Notes: generated by a model from the sequence alone, not told the origin. A stretch of 64,000 nucleotides of DNA from Aselliscus stoliczkanus (GCA_033961575.1 CM066733.1:103507921-103571920); one strand, 5' to 3'; positions 25,305 through 36,282 are shown, counted from the stretch's first letter. Numbers and translations: made by a program.

Positions 25305-25760
25305 TTTGTTTTACTTTTTATTATAGAAGGTTTTAAACATACACAAACAGGGAGAATAGTAAAATGAACTTCCCTATATCCATGACTCAGGTCCAGAAAT
25401 TATTGATGTGTGGTTAATCTCATTTCACCTATACTGCTACCCACCCCCAACTTCCCCTACCATCAGATTATTTTGAACAAATTGCAGACATTGTTTCCTT
25501 TGCTCTGTAAATATTTCAATACCAATGCCTCCAAGAGAAAGGGGATCTTTTAAACATACTTATAACACATCTAAACAAAAGTTTAACAGTTTCTTCTTAT
25601 TCCTTTTCTAACCCATGCAGTGACTGGTACTGATCACTACACATAGGAGATGTCCAATCTATGTCTATACTCTGTTTTGATTTTATTTTTTTACATTGTG
25701 GTAAATCTAGAAACCCTCCAATCTTTAATTTTCCTTGCCTGTCAACATCCAAGTGGGGAG
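25305..25760 (-). mobile_element. Old L1 (L1M-type) 3' end, reverse orientation
   Basis: Starts 'tttattatagaaggtttt', 'aaacatacacaaacagggag', continues with 'gattattttgaacaaattgc', 'gtaaatatttcaataccaat' and 'taacacatctaaacaaaag'. This is the antisense of the long 3' UTR of old L1M subfamilies as remembered. It shares its family with the larger piece at 46790-48060. Confidence 0.65.
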
Positions 25761-25884
25761 TTCTGGAAAAAATAACCCCCTCTTCTGTGCCTCTGAACCT
25801 ATGACTGAGAATTGAGGACTAGCAAACAGTCTCCCCTTCCCCTGATCTGACCAGGCTGCACAAGCAGCCAGCTATCTAGATGTC

Positions 25885-25887
<3 letters not shown>

Positions 25888-25919
<32 letters not shown>
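25888..25919. repeat. Pure A32 tract
   Basis: Thirty-two uninterrupted A residues. The preceding 130 bp do not match a retroelement I recognise, so the source of the tail is unknown. Confidence 0.95.
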
Positions 25920-25920
<1 letters not shown>

Positions 25921-26234
25921 ACTCAATAAAAGTCATGAACTGACTGATAATTTAGTGAAGTGGTTTAATACTAAACCAATACTAAAAAATAAAAGCAAAC
26001 TTGGTTTTTAAATTCTGGTCCTACCAATTACTTCCTGCTTGATATTGGAAGTAGTATGTTTGTAAATGTTTAATAACAGGATTTGTGGGTGTGAAGAACC
26101 CTGATTTGTAGCATTTGCCAATTTCCCTGGTGTAAATGCTCTCACCAAGTTCAAATTTCATGTTACCATCATGAAGTCATGGATCATGGGCACTGAAAAA
26201 AAGATAAGCACAATGGGCTCCCCCAAGCTAATAC

Positions 26235-26430
26235 TGCCAACTCCCACCACTACTGGATCTTGGGTAAATCATACAAATTCTCTAATCCCCAGATTCAAAA
26301 ATTTTAAAATTGGAAAAATAATAGTACTGTTTTCATTGTGTTACTGAGAGAATTAAATGAAACACTGCATTTAAAGCAGTTATTATAGTGGCTGGAAGTT
26401 ATAATGCTTATTATGCATTCAAACAATGTT
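26235..26430 (+). mobile_element. MIR SINE, forward
   Basis: Contains 'ggatcttgggtaaatcatac', 'ctaatccccagattcaaaaa', 'aaaaataatagtactg', 'gagagaattaaatgaaac' and 'ttatagtggctggaag', in MIR order. Confidence 0.85.
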
Positions 26431-26530
26431 AGCCTTTTCTATTATTAAGTAGAATGAAGGCCAAATGTCACCAGAGGTGGTTGTTTTAAAAAATAATTCT
26501 TTTGAAAGAACTTTTGAGTATCCCTATACA

Positions 26531-26638
26531 TTTTTATTAAGTAGAACTCGTGAATGCTTATCTGAAATATTTCTAAATATTTTTTTTTTATTAAGTAGAA
26601 CTAACGAATGGTTATCTGAAATATTTCTAAACATTAAG
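26531..26638. repeat. Two-copy tandem duplication, 54 bp unit
   Basis: The motif 'attaagtagaact' recurs at 26536 and 26590, followed both times by 'gaatg.ttatctgaaatatttctaaa'. The offset is 54 bp, a multiple of three, so the 61-codon frame across it (26465-26650) shows the same peptide twice without being a gene. A partial third copy lies just upstream ('attattaagtagaat', about 26440-26455). Confidence 0.9.
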
Positions 26639-26679
26639 GCAAGAAAGTAACATCACACCATTGAATTAACCAGAGAAAG

Positions 26680-27440
26680 AATCTGACTGCATTCTGCAGA
26701 TTGGCATTAAAAATGAATTCAACCACAACAATTCATGGTTAAAGAGGATTTAAATCTCAGGGTAAAGCCACATTTCGCTCTGATTTCTATGTGCTCGGCA
26801 ATGCTGCCTTTGATATGCTACAATTATTTTTTCCTTCCGTTTCTTTGCTCTCAGCCATAGCCTGAATGTCGCAGCCCTGATGGCGCAACTGAGGAGACAC
26901 AGCAACACTTTCCATTTTGAAACCCCAAATTCTGTATCTGATCATTATGTACAGTTCCAATGACTTCAAAATGTACATGAGGTCGATGTTTTAGAAATAC
27001 AAAATTAACTTCCTTATAAATCCATGAAGAAGGAAAATTTGCATTTGTTAATTTTCTCTTAAAGCATTTTTTTCTAAAGATGACAATTTTAAATCTTTAC
27101 TGTTTACTGGAAGCATCGGGTGATTAATTGTCTCCCAGCTTCAAATCTGGTCTTAAAGATTTCCCTTCCGTTTGCTCTGGCCCAGGGTCTTGCTCTGCTT
27201 TATGTCTCATATATAATCCCCCTTCTCAGAAACTCAGAGAACCATCTCAGCAATGACCCAAGCACAGGGATGTGCCCCATGCTGAACCCAGATTTCCAAC
27301 ACAGCAGGCAGAGGCAGGAATCGCACATCAGCCCTGCTATGCAGCCTGCTTTTATTAGCTGTACTGCAGAGTAGAGCCTAAAACCAGGGCAATTTTATTT
27401 TATTTACTGATGGCACGATGTCAGTAGCTTAATCAATAGA
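26680..27440. promoter_or_regulatory. Candidate conserved non-coding sequence (two blocks)
   Basis: Repeat-free sequence in two blocks (about 26750-27000 and 27110-27440) with retained CpGs ('tgaatgtcgcagccctgatggc' region, 'cagcatcgggtgattaat' region) and balanced composition. The inferred constraint rests on texture only. The 84-codon frame at 27120-27374 has no recognisable domain. Confidence 0.28.
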
Positions 27441-28240
27441 TACGGACTAGAAAGAATTATGCCAACACCTTACCCATGAGACTAAAAGTTTTAGAAGAAA
27501 AGCATATTTTGTGAATTAAGAGGAAAATTTATCAAATGAAATTTAATCCTGACACAGCACCCACTATTTAGAGGTAGGAGAAGAAAAAGTCTTAGAAATG
27601 CAACTCTCTGATATGTTTCCTCTAGAGGCTCTTCAGGCAATAAAATAATACCTTGTGAAAAGGGATTCCCTTTGGTCCACTCAAGGGAAAAAAATAGTTT
27701 CTTCTCACCGTGGATGGTGTTATTGATGAAGACTTAACCTATATAACAACATTTTCAAGTTGTCCCATAAAGAAAAAGCTCACCAGATAAAGAAAAATGC
27801 AACAAACCCAGACCCCAGGGGATATGGACAAGGTGCCCTTTCTATGAAAGTCTCTGTTTCACTTTTTCAGTCACCTCTTCCTTTACCATCTCCCCAGGAC
27901 TCCCCCCAAACCTCAGAGAGATGTGGAGGACTTCTCTAGGATGCCTCTGATTATGGTTTGAAGAAACAACTTGTGTTACTTGCTTTTGTTATTCCAGTTC
28001 TCTTTCTGTTGTCAAGACAGAAAATACATCCATCACTTTTATTGCCACACAATGCCAGCCAGGGTTCTCTGAAGCCATACAGCTGCCATTTAGCATTTTA
28101 AAAGTCAGATTGGAAAATCTGGCACCCAAATATCAATATTTGAACATTCCGTTTCCAGACTAGACATATATCTTCCATAACCCCAATCAGCAGCGAGCTA
28201 AGTCTTGGACTGCCTTTTTGGCAAGGATAGAACCTAATCA
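27441..28240. other. Unique non-coding sequence
   Basis: No repeat or gene recognised. Confidence 0.35.
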
Positions 28241-28965
28241 GGACACCTCAACCCTACTCCAATTTGGCTTTATGCAGAGACAGACCATCATTTGAAAGCA
28301 CCTTGTGGACCAGAGAGTATGTGCCTTGATCACTGATGAAATGTGCTTTTCTACTGTACTGAGAGACAAAGGAGCTGGTTTTTACTCCCAAGCCCTTTGC
28401 TACTTAAATAAAGTTATTGGCTGCCTAATGAATGTTAGCTGCAGTACTCCCTGTGGTCAGCGGGACTGTTGTTTAATGAATTGCTTAATGTGCTTGATTA
28501 CTGTTACAATGTTGAATGAGGAAAAAGCAAGAGAGATTTGAAAGATTCACTGGAGGATATGATGAAAATGAATTGGATCAATAGGAACTTTTGCTCATCT
28601 CTGAATGGCACGTTATGGGCTGTATGGTTAGAGTTGGGGGATAATGCAATTTTGTGGCTTGTTGTCTTTTTATATGTCGCCAATATAAATCTCCTTCGAC
28701 AGTGAGTTTTAGGGCTGGCCTTCCCGGAGTTATAAATGATCCCCAGGCTCTAGCCCTGGTTACTTACACGGACAGATAAATTAATTAGGAAAACTTTTAT
28801 GCCAATTACTTTATGCCCTTGGCTTTCATATGTTTCTGAAGAGCAGCAGCTAATTAAAGATATGATTCATAATTACTGGTCGATCGAGTAGTTGAGTAAT
28901 GAAATCAGGAACTGTTCCAAAGAAAATTATCCATCACATCATTACTAATTGTTACATAATACATA
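28241..28965. promoter_or_regulatory. Candidate conserved developmental enhancer
   Basis: This 0.7 kb block is the most enhancer-like part of the window. It is free of recognisable repeats and dense in homeodomain-core sites: TAATTA at 28782-28787, 28851-28856 and 28870-28875, and TAATTG at 28946-28951. A palindromic TCGATCGA lies at 28880-28887. It also holds regular ATTA-containing motifs ('gcctaatgaatg', 'gtttaatgaattgcttaatg'). Clusters of this kind are typical of conserved non-coding elements near developmental transcription factor genes, but the target gene cannot be told from this window. The 78-codon frame at 28305-28541 is considered incidental. Confidence 0.45.
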
Positions 28966-30389
28966 AGGATGTAGAATTCAAATAAAAAATTACTCATTTT
29001 GAAAGGATCATTCAATTTTTTTTTTTAAATTTAACAATCATAAACATGAAATGAGTTCTTGCAATGCTATATCATGTAGTAAGTTGATGTTTTGCATTTT
29101 TTAAGTAAATACTTCTACTGAATGAACTCAAAAACCAAAGGCCCAAGTGACCTCAGGTTTTAATACTCATGAGTTCTTTTTTTCCTATGAAAAGTTCAAA
29201 CTAAAGGAGGTAATAGTTGAAACACATTGGCCTTTCTTCTAGCCCCACCCTTAGAATTCGCTGAAACCCAGTGGGCCCAAGTGGGAAGAGTTATTAAGAA
29301 CTATCCATTGGTGTGCATTGGATTAGGGAAGTTCCCAAGCTCAGAAAGCCTAATAGTTTGAGAATACTACAATCTCCCCAAAGAAGACAGTTGTCAAAGG
29401 ATGTGTGTATCCCAGATCTGTCCAAGTTTAGGGTAACTATGGTTCTTTGAAGGGAACACAGAACCAGAATGGTGGGTATCATCTCACACAGAGCAGAGCT
29501 TTGTGAGGAAGGAGTGACAGGACACCTCCTACCCCCAGCAATGGTCTATGGCTTGCATTGGATGGAATTAGGGCCTCCCAATTGTGAGTTTTCTACCAGC
29601 AAGTAGCTCCTGATTGACTTAAAACCACCTTCCACACACCCTGAGTACTGCTCAGAAAATCCCCTTTCCCTCTTCTCTCTACACAAGATTTCCCTGACTT
29701 CCTCCCTCTTCCTTTCTAATCCATGACTCCAGCTCCAGTGACAATCCAGGGTGGTATGTATAGTGACAGGACCAAAGTAGATAAGAGAAGAATACGGAAA
29801 TAGTAAATCAAGGTTGCAGACCACTTCTCTCAGCTGCCAGTGCTCAGTTAGTTGCAGCCTTGTTTGAAGAACCCCCTTGTCTCCGTCCCATCTCCTCCCC
29901 CAAAACCCACTGCCTAGGTCCTCTGATTGAATACCTAAGGCACAAAGATGGATATTCTATGTTTTCATCTCCTCAGGAAAACTTAATTGCCAGGCACTAT
30001 GTACAGTCCTGGAGAGAAAGGCAAGCTGTAAAGCCACAAGCCTCAAGTACCTCCTCGTCTCCCAGAGCAACAATGAGACGTGCACTGATGGGGCCTCCAG
30101 AATTCAGGTAGAGAGCAGAAGACAGAAAGCATTCTAGGTCTCCAAGGGCTTTGGGTATGATGATCGCACCAGTGAGACAGGATTAAGTAAGTTGGAAGAG
30201 ACTTTGCTATATTATAAAAATACTACTCCTTGAAAAGGGATGGTTTTCAATTACTTTTGAATATTGGGAAAAGCATGGACCAAAGCATGGAGGCAGGTCA
30301 TGAACTTCACAACAAACCATGGATGGCTTAGACTGGGGACAGCCTGGGGAAAAGGATGCAGCTGAAGAGGATGCACAAAAATCAAAACC
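28966..30389. other. Unique non-coding sequence
   Basis: No recognisable gene or repeat. A 92-codon reverse frame (29546-29824) and an 83-codon forward frame (29860-30111) lack domains. Confidence 0.4.
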
Positions 30390-30473
30390 AATTGTCTATT
30401 GATGGACACTTACGTTAATTTCCATATCTGAGCTATTATAAATGACACTACAATTAACAGAGAACAGTATATA

Positions 30474-30518
<45 letters not shown>

Positions 30519-31060
30519 TTTTAAACAGTGTTTAGATTTCTTTGGATGAATACTCAGAAGTGGAATTGCTGGGCCATAAACTAGTTCTATTTTTAATTTT
30601 TTGAGGAACCTCTATACTGTTTTCCATAGTGACTATACCAATTTGCAACCCCACCAACAGTGCACAAGGGTGCCCTTTTCTCCACATCCTCACCACTGCT
30701 TGTTTGATTTACTGATAGCTATTCTGACAGGTATGAGGTGATATCTCATTGTGGTTTTTATTTGCATTTCTCTGATGATTAATGATGTTGCACATCTTTT
30801 CATATGTCTATTAGCCATCTGTATGTCCTCTTTGGAGAAATGTCTATTGAGGTCCTCTGCCCATTTTTTAATTGGATTGCTTTTCTTTGTTGTTTGTTTG
30901 TTTGTTTGTTTGCGGAGTTGGTGTTGAGTTGCATGTGTTCTTTATAAATTTTGGATATTAACTCCCCCTTATTGAATGTACCACTGGAGAATATCTTCTC
31001 CCATTTAATAGGATGTCTTTTTATTTTGTTGATGGTTTCCTTTGCTGTGCAAAAAGCTTT
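30390..31060 (-). mobile_element. L1 LINE, inverted 5' segment of a twin-primed insertion
   Basis: Plus-strand text is antisense L1 ORF2 end: 'gtctattgatggacactta', 'gaagtggaattgctgggcca', 'acctctatactgttttccat', 'ctccacatcctcaccactg', 'gtatgaggtgatatctcatt' and 'gatggtttcctttgctgtgc'. It ends abruptly at about 31060, where a sense L1 segment begins. A TG/TA microsatellite plus T-run (30473-30522) interrupts it. The coding sequence is broken by indels. Confidence 0.93.
30473..30522. repeat. (TG)n(TA)n(T)n simple repeat
   Basis: TG dinucleotides pass into about 11 TA units and then a T-run. It lies within the inverted L1 segment. Confidence 0.95.
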
Positions 31061-31447
31061 TAGTGAAATAAGTCAGACAGAGAAAGACAAACACTATTAT
31101 GATTTCACTTAGTGTTCTTTGTTCACTAAAGAACAAAATAAACAAAACAGAATCAGTCTCATAGGTAACAGAGAACTAACTGAAGGTTGCCAGATGGGAG
31201 GGGAGATGGGGGGCTGGGTAAAAAGGTGAAGGGATTAAGAAGTACAAATTGGTAGTTACAAAGTAGTCACGGGGATGTAAAACACAGCATAGGGAATATA
31301 GTCAATAATATTGCAATAACTATGTGTAGTGCCAGGTAGGTAGTAGACTAATTGGGGGAGGGGGAGGTCACTTTGTAAATTCTATGAATGTTTAACCACT
31401 ATTCTGTAAACCTGAAACTAATATAAAATAATATTGAATGTCAAAAA
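31061..31447 (+). mobile_element. L1 LINE 3' end, sense segment of the same insertion
   Basis: Sense-strand L1 tail: 'agtgaaataagtcagacag', 'gaaagacaaacactattatg', 'gattaagaagtacaaattgg', 'gtcaataatattgcaat' and 'cctgaaactaatataaaata', closing with a short A-rich tail. The change of orientation at 31060/31061 shows a microhomology of about 3 bp ('agt'). A weak duplication may flank the unit (about 30377-30389 and 31450-31462, roughly 10 of 13 matching). Confidence 0.93.
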
Positions 31448-33190
31448 AACAAAGTGAAAACCAAAGGCCCCAACTGGAAAATACTAGTATAAAAAGCCAT
31501 AAGCGTTCATCCCCCAAGCTAAGAGTATAGGAGCCCCCACAGCCATCCACAAGCTAGTTATGTGATAGAGCTGTCAGCTGATCCAGGCGATAGGCAATGA
31601 AGGTGACCTTTGGGCTCCACAGAGGGAAGACGTGAGTAAATGCTCACTGTGGGAAGGCTAGTGGTGTTTTCTCTTTCTACAGAGAGGTAAGTGCAAATAA
31701 GATGCATTCAATCTTTAATTAGAAGAATCCTTCATGTTGTTCTTCAGGGTGGGTAGGATTTATACTAAAAGTAGATAAGAGTTCTTTAGTGGCTGGAGGC
31801 ACAGATTTCAGAGCCATTTAACTAAAATTTCCTCTAAGGAAAGGGGGTGGGACTGCTTAGAAAGCAATTACTGCCTAGCCAGGGTTAACATTTCACTCTC
31901 TTGAGGAGAAGCAGCCCTCTGTTTTGAGACTGGAGATTTGACCAAGCAGCTTCCGTTGTCTTTGTGTCAGTTTCATAGCATCTTGCCTTGGCAAGAGCAG
32001 CAAGAATCAAGTGCAAAAGGAAAAAAAAATTCAGACACACCACCTGCTGAGCTTTCCCAATTTAACAAACTTATGTGAGGCCTGGAGAGAGCAAATGAGT
32101 GCTTTTTGAATATCACATCAAGCCTTTCTTCACTTGGTGGCAGTTTCCAAGACTATTCTATTCCTGTGTTGTTATCCCAGAGAACCTCAGAGGCACCTGC
32201 GTAGCCCATGAAGGCCTATTTAACCAAATGCATCCAGGCTTTGGCACAGAATTCTGGAAACGGGACTTGAAAGCTGGTGTCTTCTGCTCTTGCACAACTC
32301 CTCAGCACGCTGTTGGATTGGAAAACGAAATTCCATGGATACTAGAAAGTCTCCTTAACATGGGACCCAAAACACAAGGGGGCCCGCCTCCAGAGTAAGC
32401 CATTTTTAATAATGGTAAAGTGAGCCCACTAAAACGAATTCCTCAATCTTCTTAAAACCAGTTATATGTGCTGGAAGGAAGCAACTTCCAAAAGCCCCTT
32501 CACTCAGCACCTCCTTTCCTGGTGGAAGCATATACTATTAAGATAGGTGGGTATGTAGGAGATACACAGATTTAGTTAGTATCCCCTCTACTCTATGCAA
32601 ATGAGAAATGTTGTTCCCAGATTGTGCTCTCCGAAGGAACAGACCCTCAGCTCACCAGTGATAGGCGCTCAAACAGTGCACATGTGCACTGCTAAAACCT
32701 GAGCGGGAAGGGACATCTGTTGCCAGGAGTCATGCCCAATGCTCTCTTGGCTCTCATCTCCCCAGACCTCAGTTCTCTCACCAAGCTCAGATCAAACCTC
32801 CATGTGGAGGAGGTGCTAAACGGAACGGGGGAGGAGAAATAGGCCACAGTACACCATATAAGGGAGGAAAGCCAGGGGCATCCCTGGCAGCATGGGCTAG
32901 GTGGTTCTCCTCACCTTTCACAGTGAGGGGTACCACTCATCCCTTTTCAAGCTGTTGACCTTTGGCCTCTGACCCAGGCCAAGGGCTGAAGCACAAGTTT
33001 TATATTCACCTGTCCATCATTTTCAAATCTCTGTAAAAGAAGGCAATCACTGTAACAGGAAATATTTTTTGTGTCTGTTTTAAGGACAATTTTTCCAAGA
33101 AAAAAAAATTAAGTTTAGGCTTGGCAAAATCTTCTTCTATGCATTTTTAAAACTTGGCATTCTCTTTTGATGGGCACTGAGAACTCAAGC
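31448..33190. other. Unique non-coding sequence
   Basis: No recognisable repeat. The 99-codon frame at 32099-32398 has no known domain, and I regard it as chance. The interval contains the palindrome listed separately. Confidence 0.4.
32674..32691. promoter_or_regulatory. Perfect 18-bp palindrome with central CACATGTG
   Basis: CAGTGCACATGTGCACTG equals its own reverse complement over all 18 bases and is centred on a CACATGTG E-box-like core. It could be a binding site for a dimeric bHLH factor or simply chance; no neighbouring gene helps to decide. Confidence 0.5.
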
Positions 33191-33520
33191 ACTTGTTTCT
33201 AAGGCTCCCAACGGTGGCCGCTCTCTCAGGAGTAATAAAATTACATGACTCTGTGCCAAGGAGGTCAGTCACAGGGAAAGTCAGCTTGACAGCGCTGGAA
33301 CCAGTGTCACTCAGTTGTCGACATCTCAGGCATGTCACGGAGGGCCTGACCACACAGCTGAGAGGCAGAAACACAATGGCTTTACCCATCTCAGCACCCA
33401 TCCTGCTGGGTGATCTAAAAATAGTGATTTCACCCTTGCTATTGTGGTATGCTCAAATGCAAAAGAGTTACCAGGAGTTACTGGAATTACGGTTTAGCAC
33501 TCTCTTCTTTAAATAGTTTT
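33191..33520. promoter_or_regulatory. Candidate conserved element with MEF2-like site and E-box
   Basis: Repeat-free, CpG-retaining block. CTAAAAATAG at 33415-33424 is a perfect match to the known MEF2 consensus, and CAGCTG at 33355-33360 is an E-box 55 bp away. A 107-codon frame runs across it (33193-33516) with no recognisable domain and a reverse-strand frame overlapping it, so coding is not supported. Confidence 0.3.
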
Positions 33521-34139
33521 CTGACTCAGAAAGTCTTGTGTGGAGTTTTATTTTGAGTCAGATTCTCCCAATGTGGAAACTCCTTAGGACTGCATTAGGC
33601 TCTTGGAGGAAAGAACTAACTCTTTCAGGCCTGTGGTGTCACATCTAATGATTAATTTTGTACAATACAAACATGCATTTTAACAGTTAGCTAGGCTTGA
33701 TTATTAAGCAGAGCATCACATTTTCCTGTGCCCACCAAACCTATGAAACCTCTTATCTTGGCTGCAAGCTAGTCTAGGGCATGGTCGCAAGCAACAAAGA
33801 CATAGAAGTATGAAAGAGTTGAAAAAATTAGAAAGAATGTCTGGTGGTAGAAACTGGAGTCTAATTCTCTAACCTAACTGGATTCTCTGAATCCTTTCCA
33901 TTTATTTTGCAGAGGTGAGATGCATATGATATTGAAGGGCAATTTTTTTTCTTTTAATGTTACTTTTCAGCAGGAATATATTCATCATTTGATGGTCCCT
34001 TTTAAAATGCTAATCTTTGTGGGATCTCAAACTTGGCCTAAAAAAAAAAGCTCACCTTTCACAAGACTGTAAAGTCTCCTTTTATAGACATTGAGAGTAT
34101 ACAGTCAGTGAATACGCCCAGGCTTTAAGTACCATCTCA
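33521..34139. other. Unique non-coding sequence
   Basis: Nothing recognisable. Confidence 0.35.
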
Positions 34140-34361
34140 ATGCTGGTGACTTCCAAAATTTCTATCTCTAGCCTAGACTTCTCTCCTGAACTCCAGACTC
34201 ATATATCCAACATCTTCCCTTAGATTTCTATGAACATTCCAAACTTAAGATGTCAAAAGCTAAATTCCTGCTCTTATTCCTTCCCAATCTGTTTTGCCCC
34301 CCACTTTTCCCATCTCAGTAAATGGAATATCTATTCTCCTAGTTAAGCAAAAACCCTGGAG
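34140..34361 (+). mobile_element. L2 LINE, forward, part 1 (interrupted by hAT)
   Basis: Reads as the L2 coding end: 'tcctgaactccagactcat', 'gatgtcaaaagctaaattc', 'tctgttttgccccccac' and 'aaaaaccctgga'. The sequence resumes at 34687 with 'gagccatccttgattt', continuous in L2. Confidence 0.85.
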
Positions 34362-34686
34362 TAGGGGTTAGCAAATATTTGAGATGGAAGAGCCGCCAGG
34401 GGTCAGCAAACTGTGGCTCGCAAGCCACATGTCTCTTTGGGTGTGTACATGTGGCTCTGAAGTAAAATTGAAAATAAAAATAAAACTATCATAGTTTCAT
34501 TTATTAAAATTTTTAAAGGTTATTATTCACATAATGGTGATTATATAAAAATATATTTTGGCTCTCAAGTAATTTTTAAATTGTTGTGAGGGACAGGATT
34601 GGCTCTTCCAGGGTGGGCAAACTTTTGAGATGGAATGTACCCAAAGAGCCGCATGTGGGTCATGAGCCACAGTTTGCTGACCTCTG
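34362..34686. mobile_element. Non-autonomous hAT DNA transposon inside L2
   Basis: The ends are inverted: left 'taggggttagcaaa', right in reverse 'cagaggtcagcaaactgtgg'. Eight-bp flanks 34354-34361 (ccctggag) and 34687-34694 (cactagag) match at 6 of 8, as expected for a hAT target duplication. A second, better left terminal repeat starts at 34397 ('caggggtcagcaaactgtgg'). The 35 bp before it resemble, in direct orientation, the segment near 34612-34660 ('gcaaacttttgagatgg ... agagccgc'). There is no transposase; the AT-rich core is 'ataaaactatc...aaaatatatttt'. From memory the termini recall young hAT elements of bats. Confidence 0.8.
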
Positions 34687-35560
34687 CACTAGAGCCATCC
34701 TTGATTTATCTCTTTCCCTCACACTTTACATCCAATTCATCAGTAGACCCTCTTGGCTCAACTTCCAACATATGTCAAGAATCCAACAACTTCTATACTG
34801 CCACTGGTGTTGTCTGAACAAGCTGCCATATTTTTCACCTCAATAATGACAAGAACCTGCTTGCTACCTCGTCTCTCTCCTTGCACTCTTGTCCCCAAAA
34901 GTCTATTCTCAACCAGCAGCCAGAAAGATCCTATTAAACCTTAAGTCATGTTACTCCTCTACCACATCTTCCTATGGCTTCCCATTTCTCTCAAAGAAAA
35001 ATTCAAATTTCTCAAAATGCCTACAAGACAGAACAACTCGCTACCCAACTTCTTTTTGGTCACGTTCCCTAACACTCTTCCCTTCCCCTCTTCCTTCCCT
35101 CCCTGTCTTCATCCTTCCCTCCTCTCCATATACACAGTCCCTCCTTGAGCCTTTGCAGCACCTAGTCTCTCTATTTGGAAGGCCCTTTCTCACTGATTTC
35201 CATGTGGCTTTCATCCTCATCTCTTTTAAGTCTTTGCTCAAATAGCCCCTCCTCAATGAGGCCCAACCACGCTGACTGACCTATCTAAACTGTGGCGCCT
35301 ACTCCTGCACTGCCCCTCCCCATTTATCCTTCCTCTGCTGTACTGATTTTCCTTAATAGGTATCACCTTTCAAAATATTATAAATGCTTATTATTTTTTT
35401 TATTCACTATCTCTTCCTCACCACTAGAATGTGAGTTTCCTTTGGTCAAAAATCCCTATATTTGAGCCTATATTTTCACTTACGTAAACCTAAAACCTAG
35501 AACAATACCTAGCACATGGTAGTGCCTCCATATCTATTTGCTGGACAAAAGAATGTCTTT
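34687..35560 (+). mobile_element. L2 LINE, forward, part 2
   Basis: Continues the L2: 'tccttgatttatctctttcc', 'tacatccaattcatcagtag', 'agcagccagaaagatccta', 'ttcctatggcttcccatttc', 'ttgagcctttgcagcacc', 'tttgctcaaatagcccctcc', and the 3' UTR 'tagaatgtgagtttcctttg' and 'aatacctagcacatggtag'. With part 1 it covers about 1.1 kb of L2, the longest L2 in the window. Its 118-codon frame (34889-35245) is a decayed, shifted remnant, not a functional protein. Confidence 0.92.
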
Positions 35561-36241
35561 TTCTTTTGAAATAGTTTGCTTAGCAATGAAAATATTAAGT
35601 CTGTTAACACCCAAGAGTCAAAAATAGTCAAGAGTAGCGACCGTGTCTGTATCACAGATGCCTGGTTTCTTTGTGGAATATTAATTTCCACAGAAATTAG
35701 TTAATATGAACATATGAATAATGTTTTTATTAATATAACACTAAAATCTGTCTTTCCCCTGTCTTCCATTAAGCATTATAAACCTCCTAACTGATATATT
35801 TTAATGGAAGATTAGGGAACTGAGAGTTAGTAGATATGATTACAATTTTAAAGTATATTTAAAGCTAGAATTTTCTAAAACATAAAATATTACTTGGAAT
35901 TTCCTTACTATCTAAATAAATATTAATATGGAAGGAGTGTTGCAGTGTTAAAAAAAAAAAACTTGTTCTCAGGGATCTGTTATTAATAGCAACTATTCTT
36001 GAGGAACTCAATATGAATATGAATACCAAACAGCATTTAATCCCTATGGTGAATGTTGTGCTATTAAGGAGTGGTAAATAGTAATGTCCATTTATCCTTT
36101 CTAAGTTCTACGCTAACAAAAAGATGGATCCTGAATATGGACAGATATAGATCAAAATGTCAGTTTTATTTTTGGTAAAAAGTACCGGGAGAATATGATT
36201 TCACTTGTGGCTAAAATCAGGGGTCTTTCCACTGGCATACA

Positions 36242-36243
<2 letters not shown>
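35561..36243. other. Unique AT-rich sequence
   Basis: Nothing recognisable. Confidence 0.35.

Positions 36244-36280
<37 letters not shown>
36244..36280. repeat. (CA)n microsatellite
   Basis: About 18 CA units. The reverse 134-codon frame (36201-36605) reads through it as alternating Cys-Val and is an artefact. Confidence 0.97.

Positions 36281-36282
<2 letters not shown>

Noticed and set aside
32099..32398. 99-codon forward frame
   Set aside because: Unique sequence, no recognised domain, no splice structure that I can support.
34889..35245. 118-codon forward frame and its neighbours
   Set aside because: They lie in the L2 fossil and are not in a continuous L2 protein frame.
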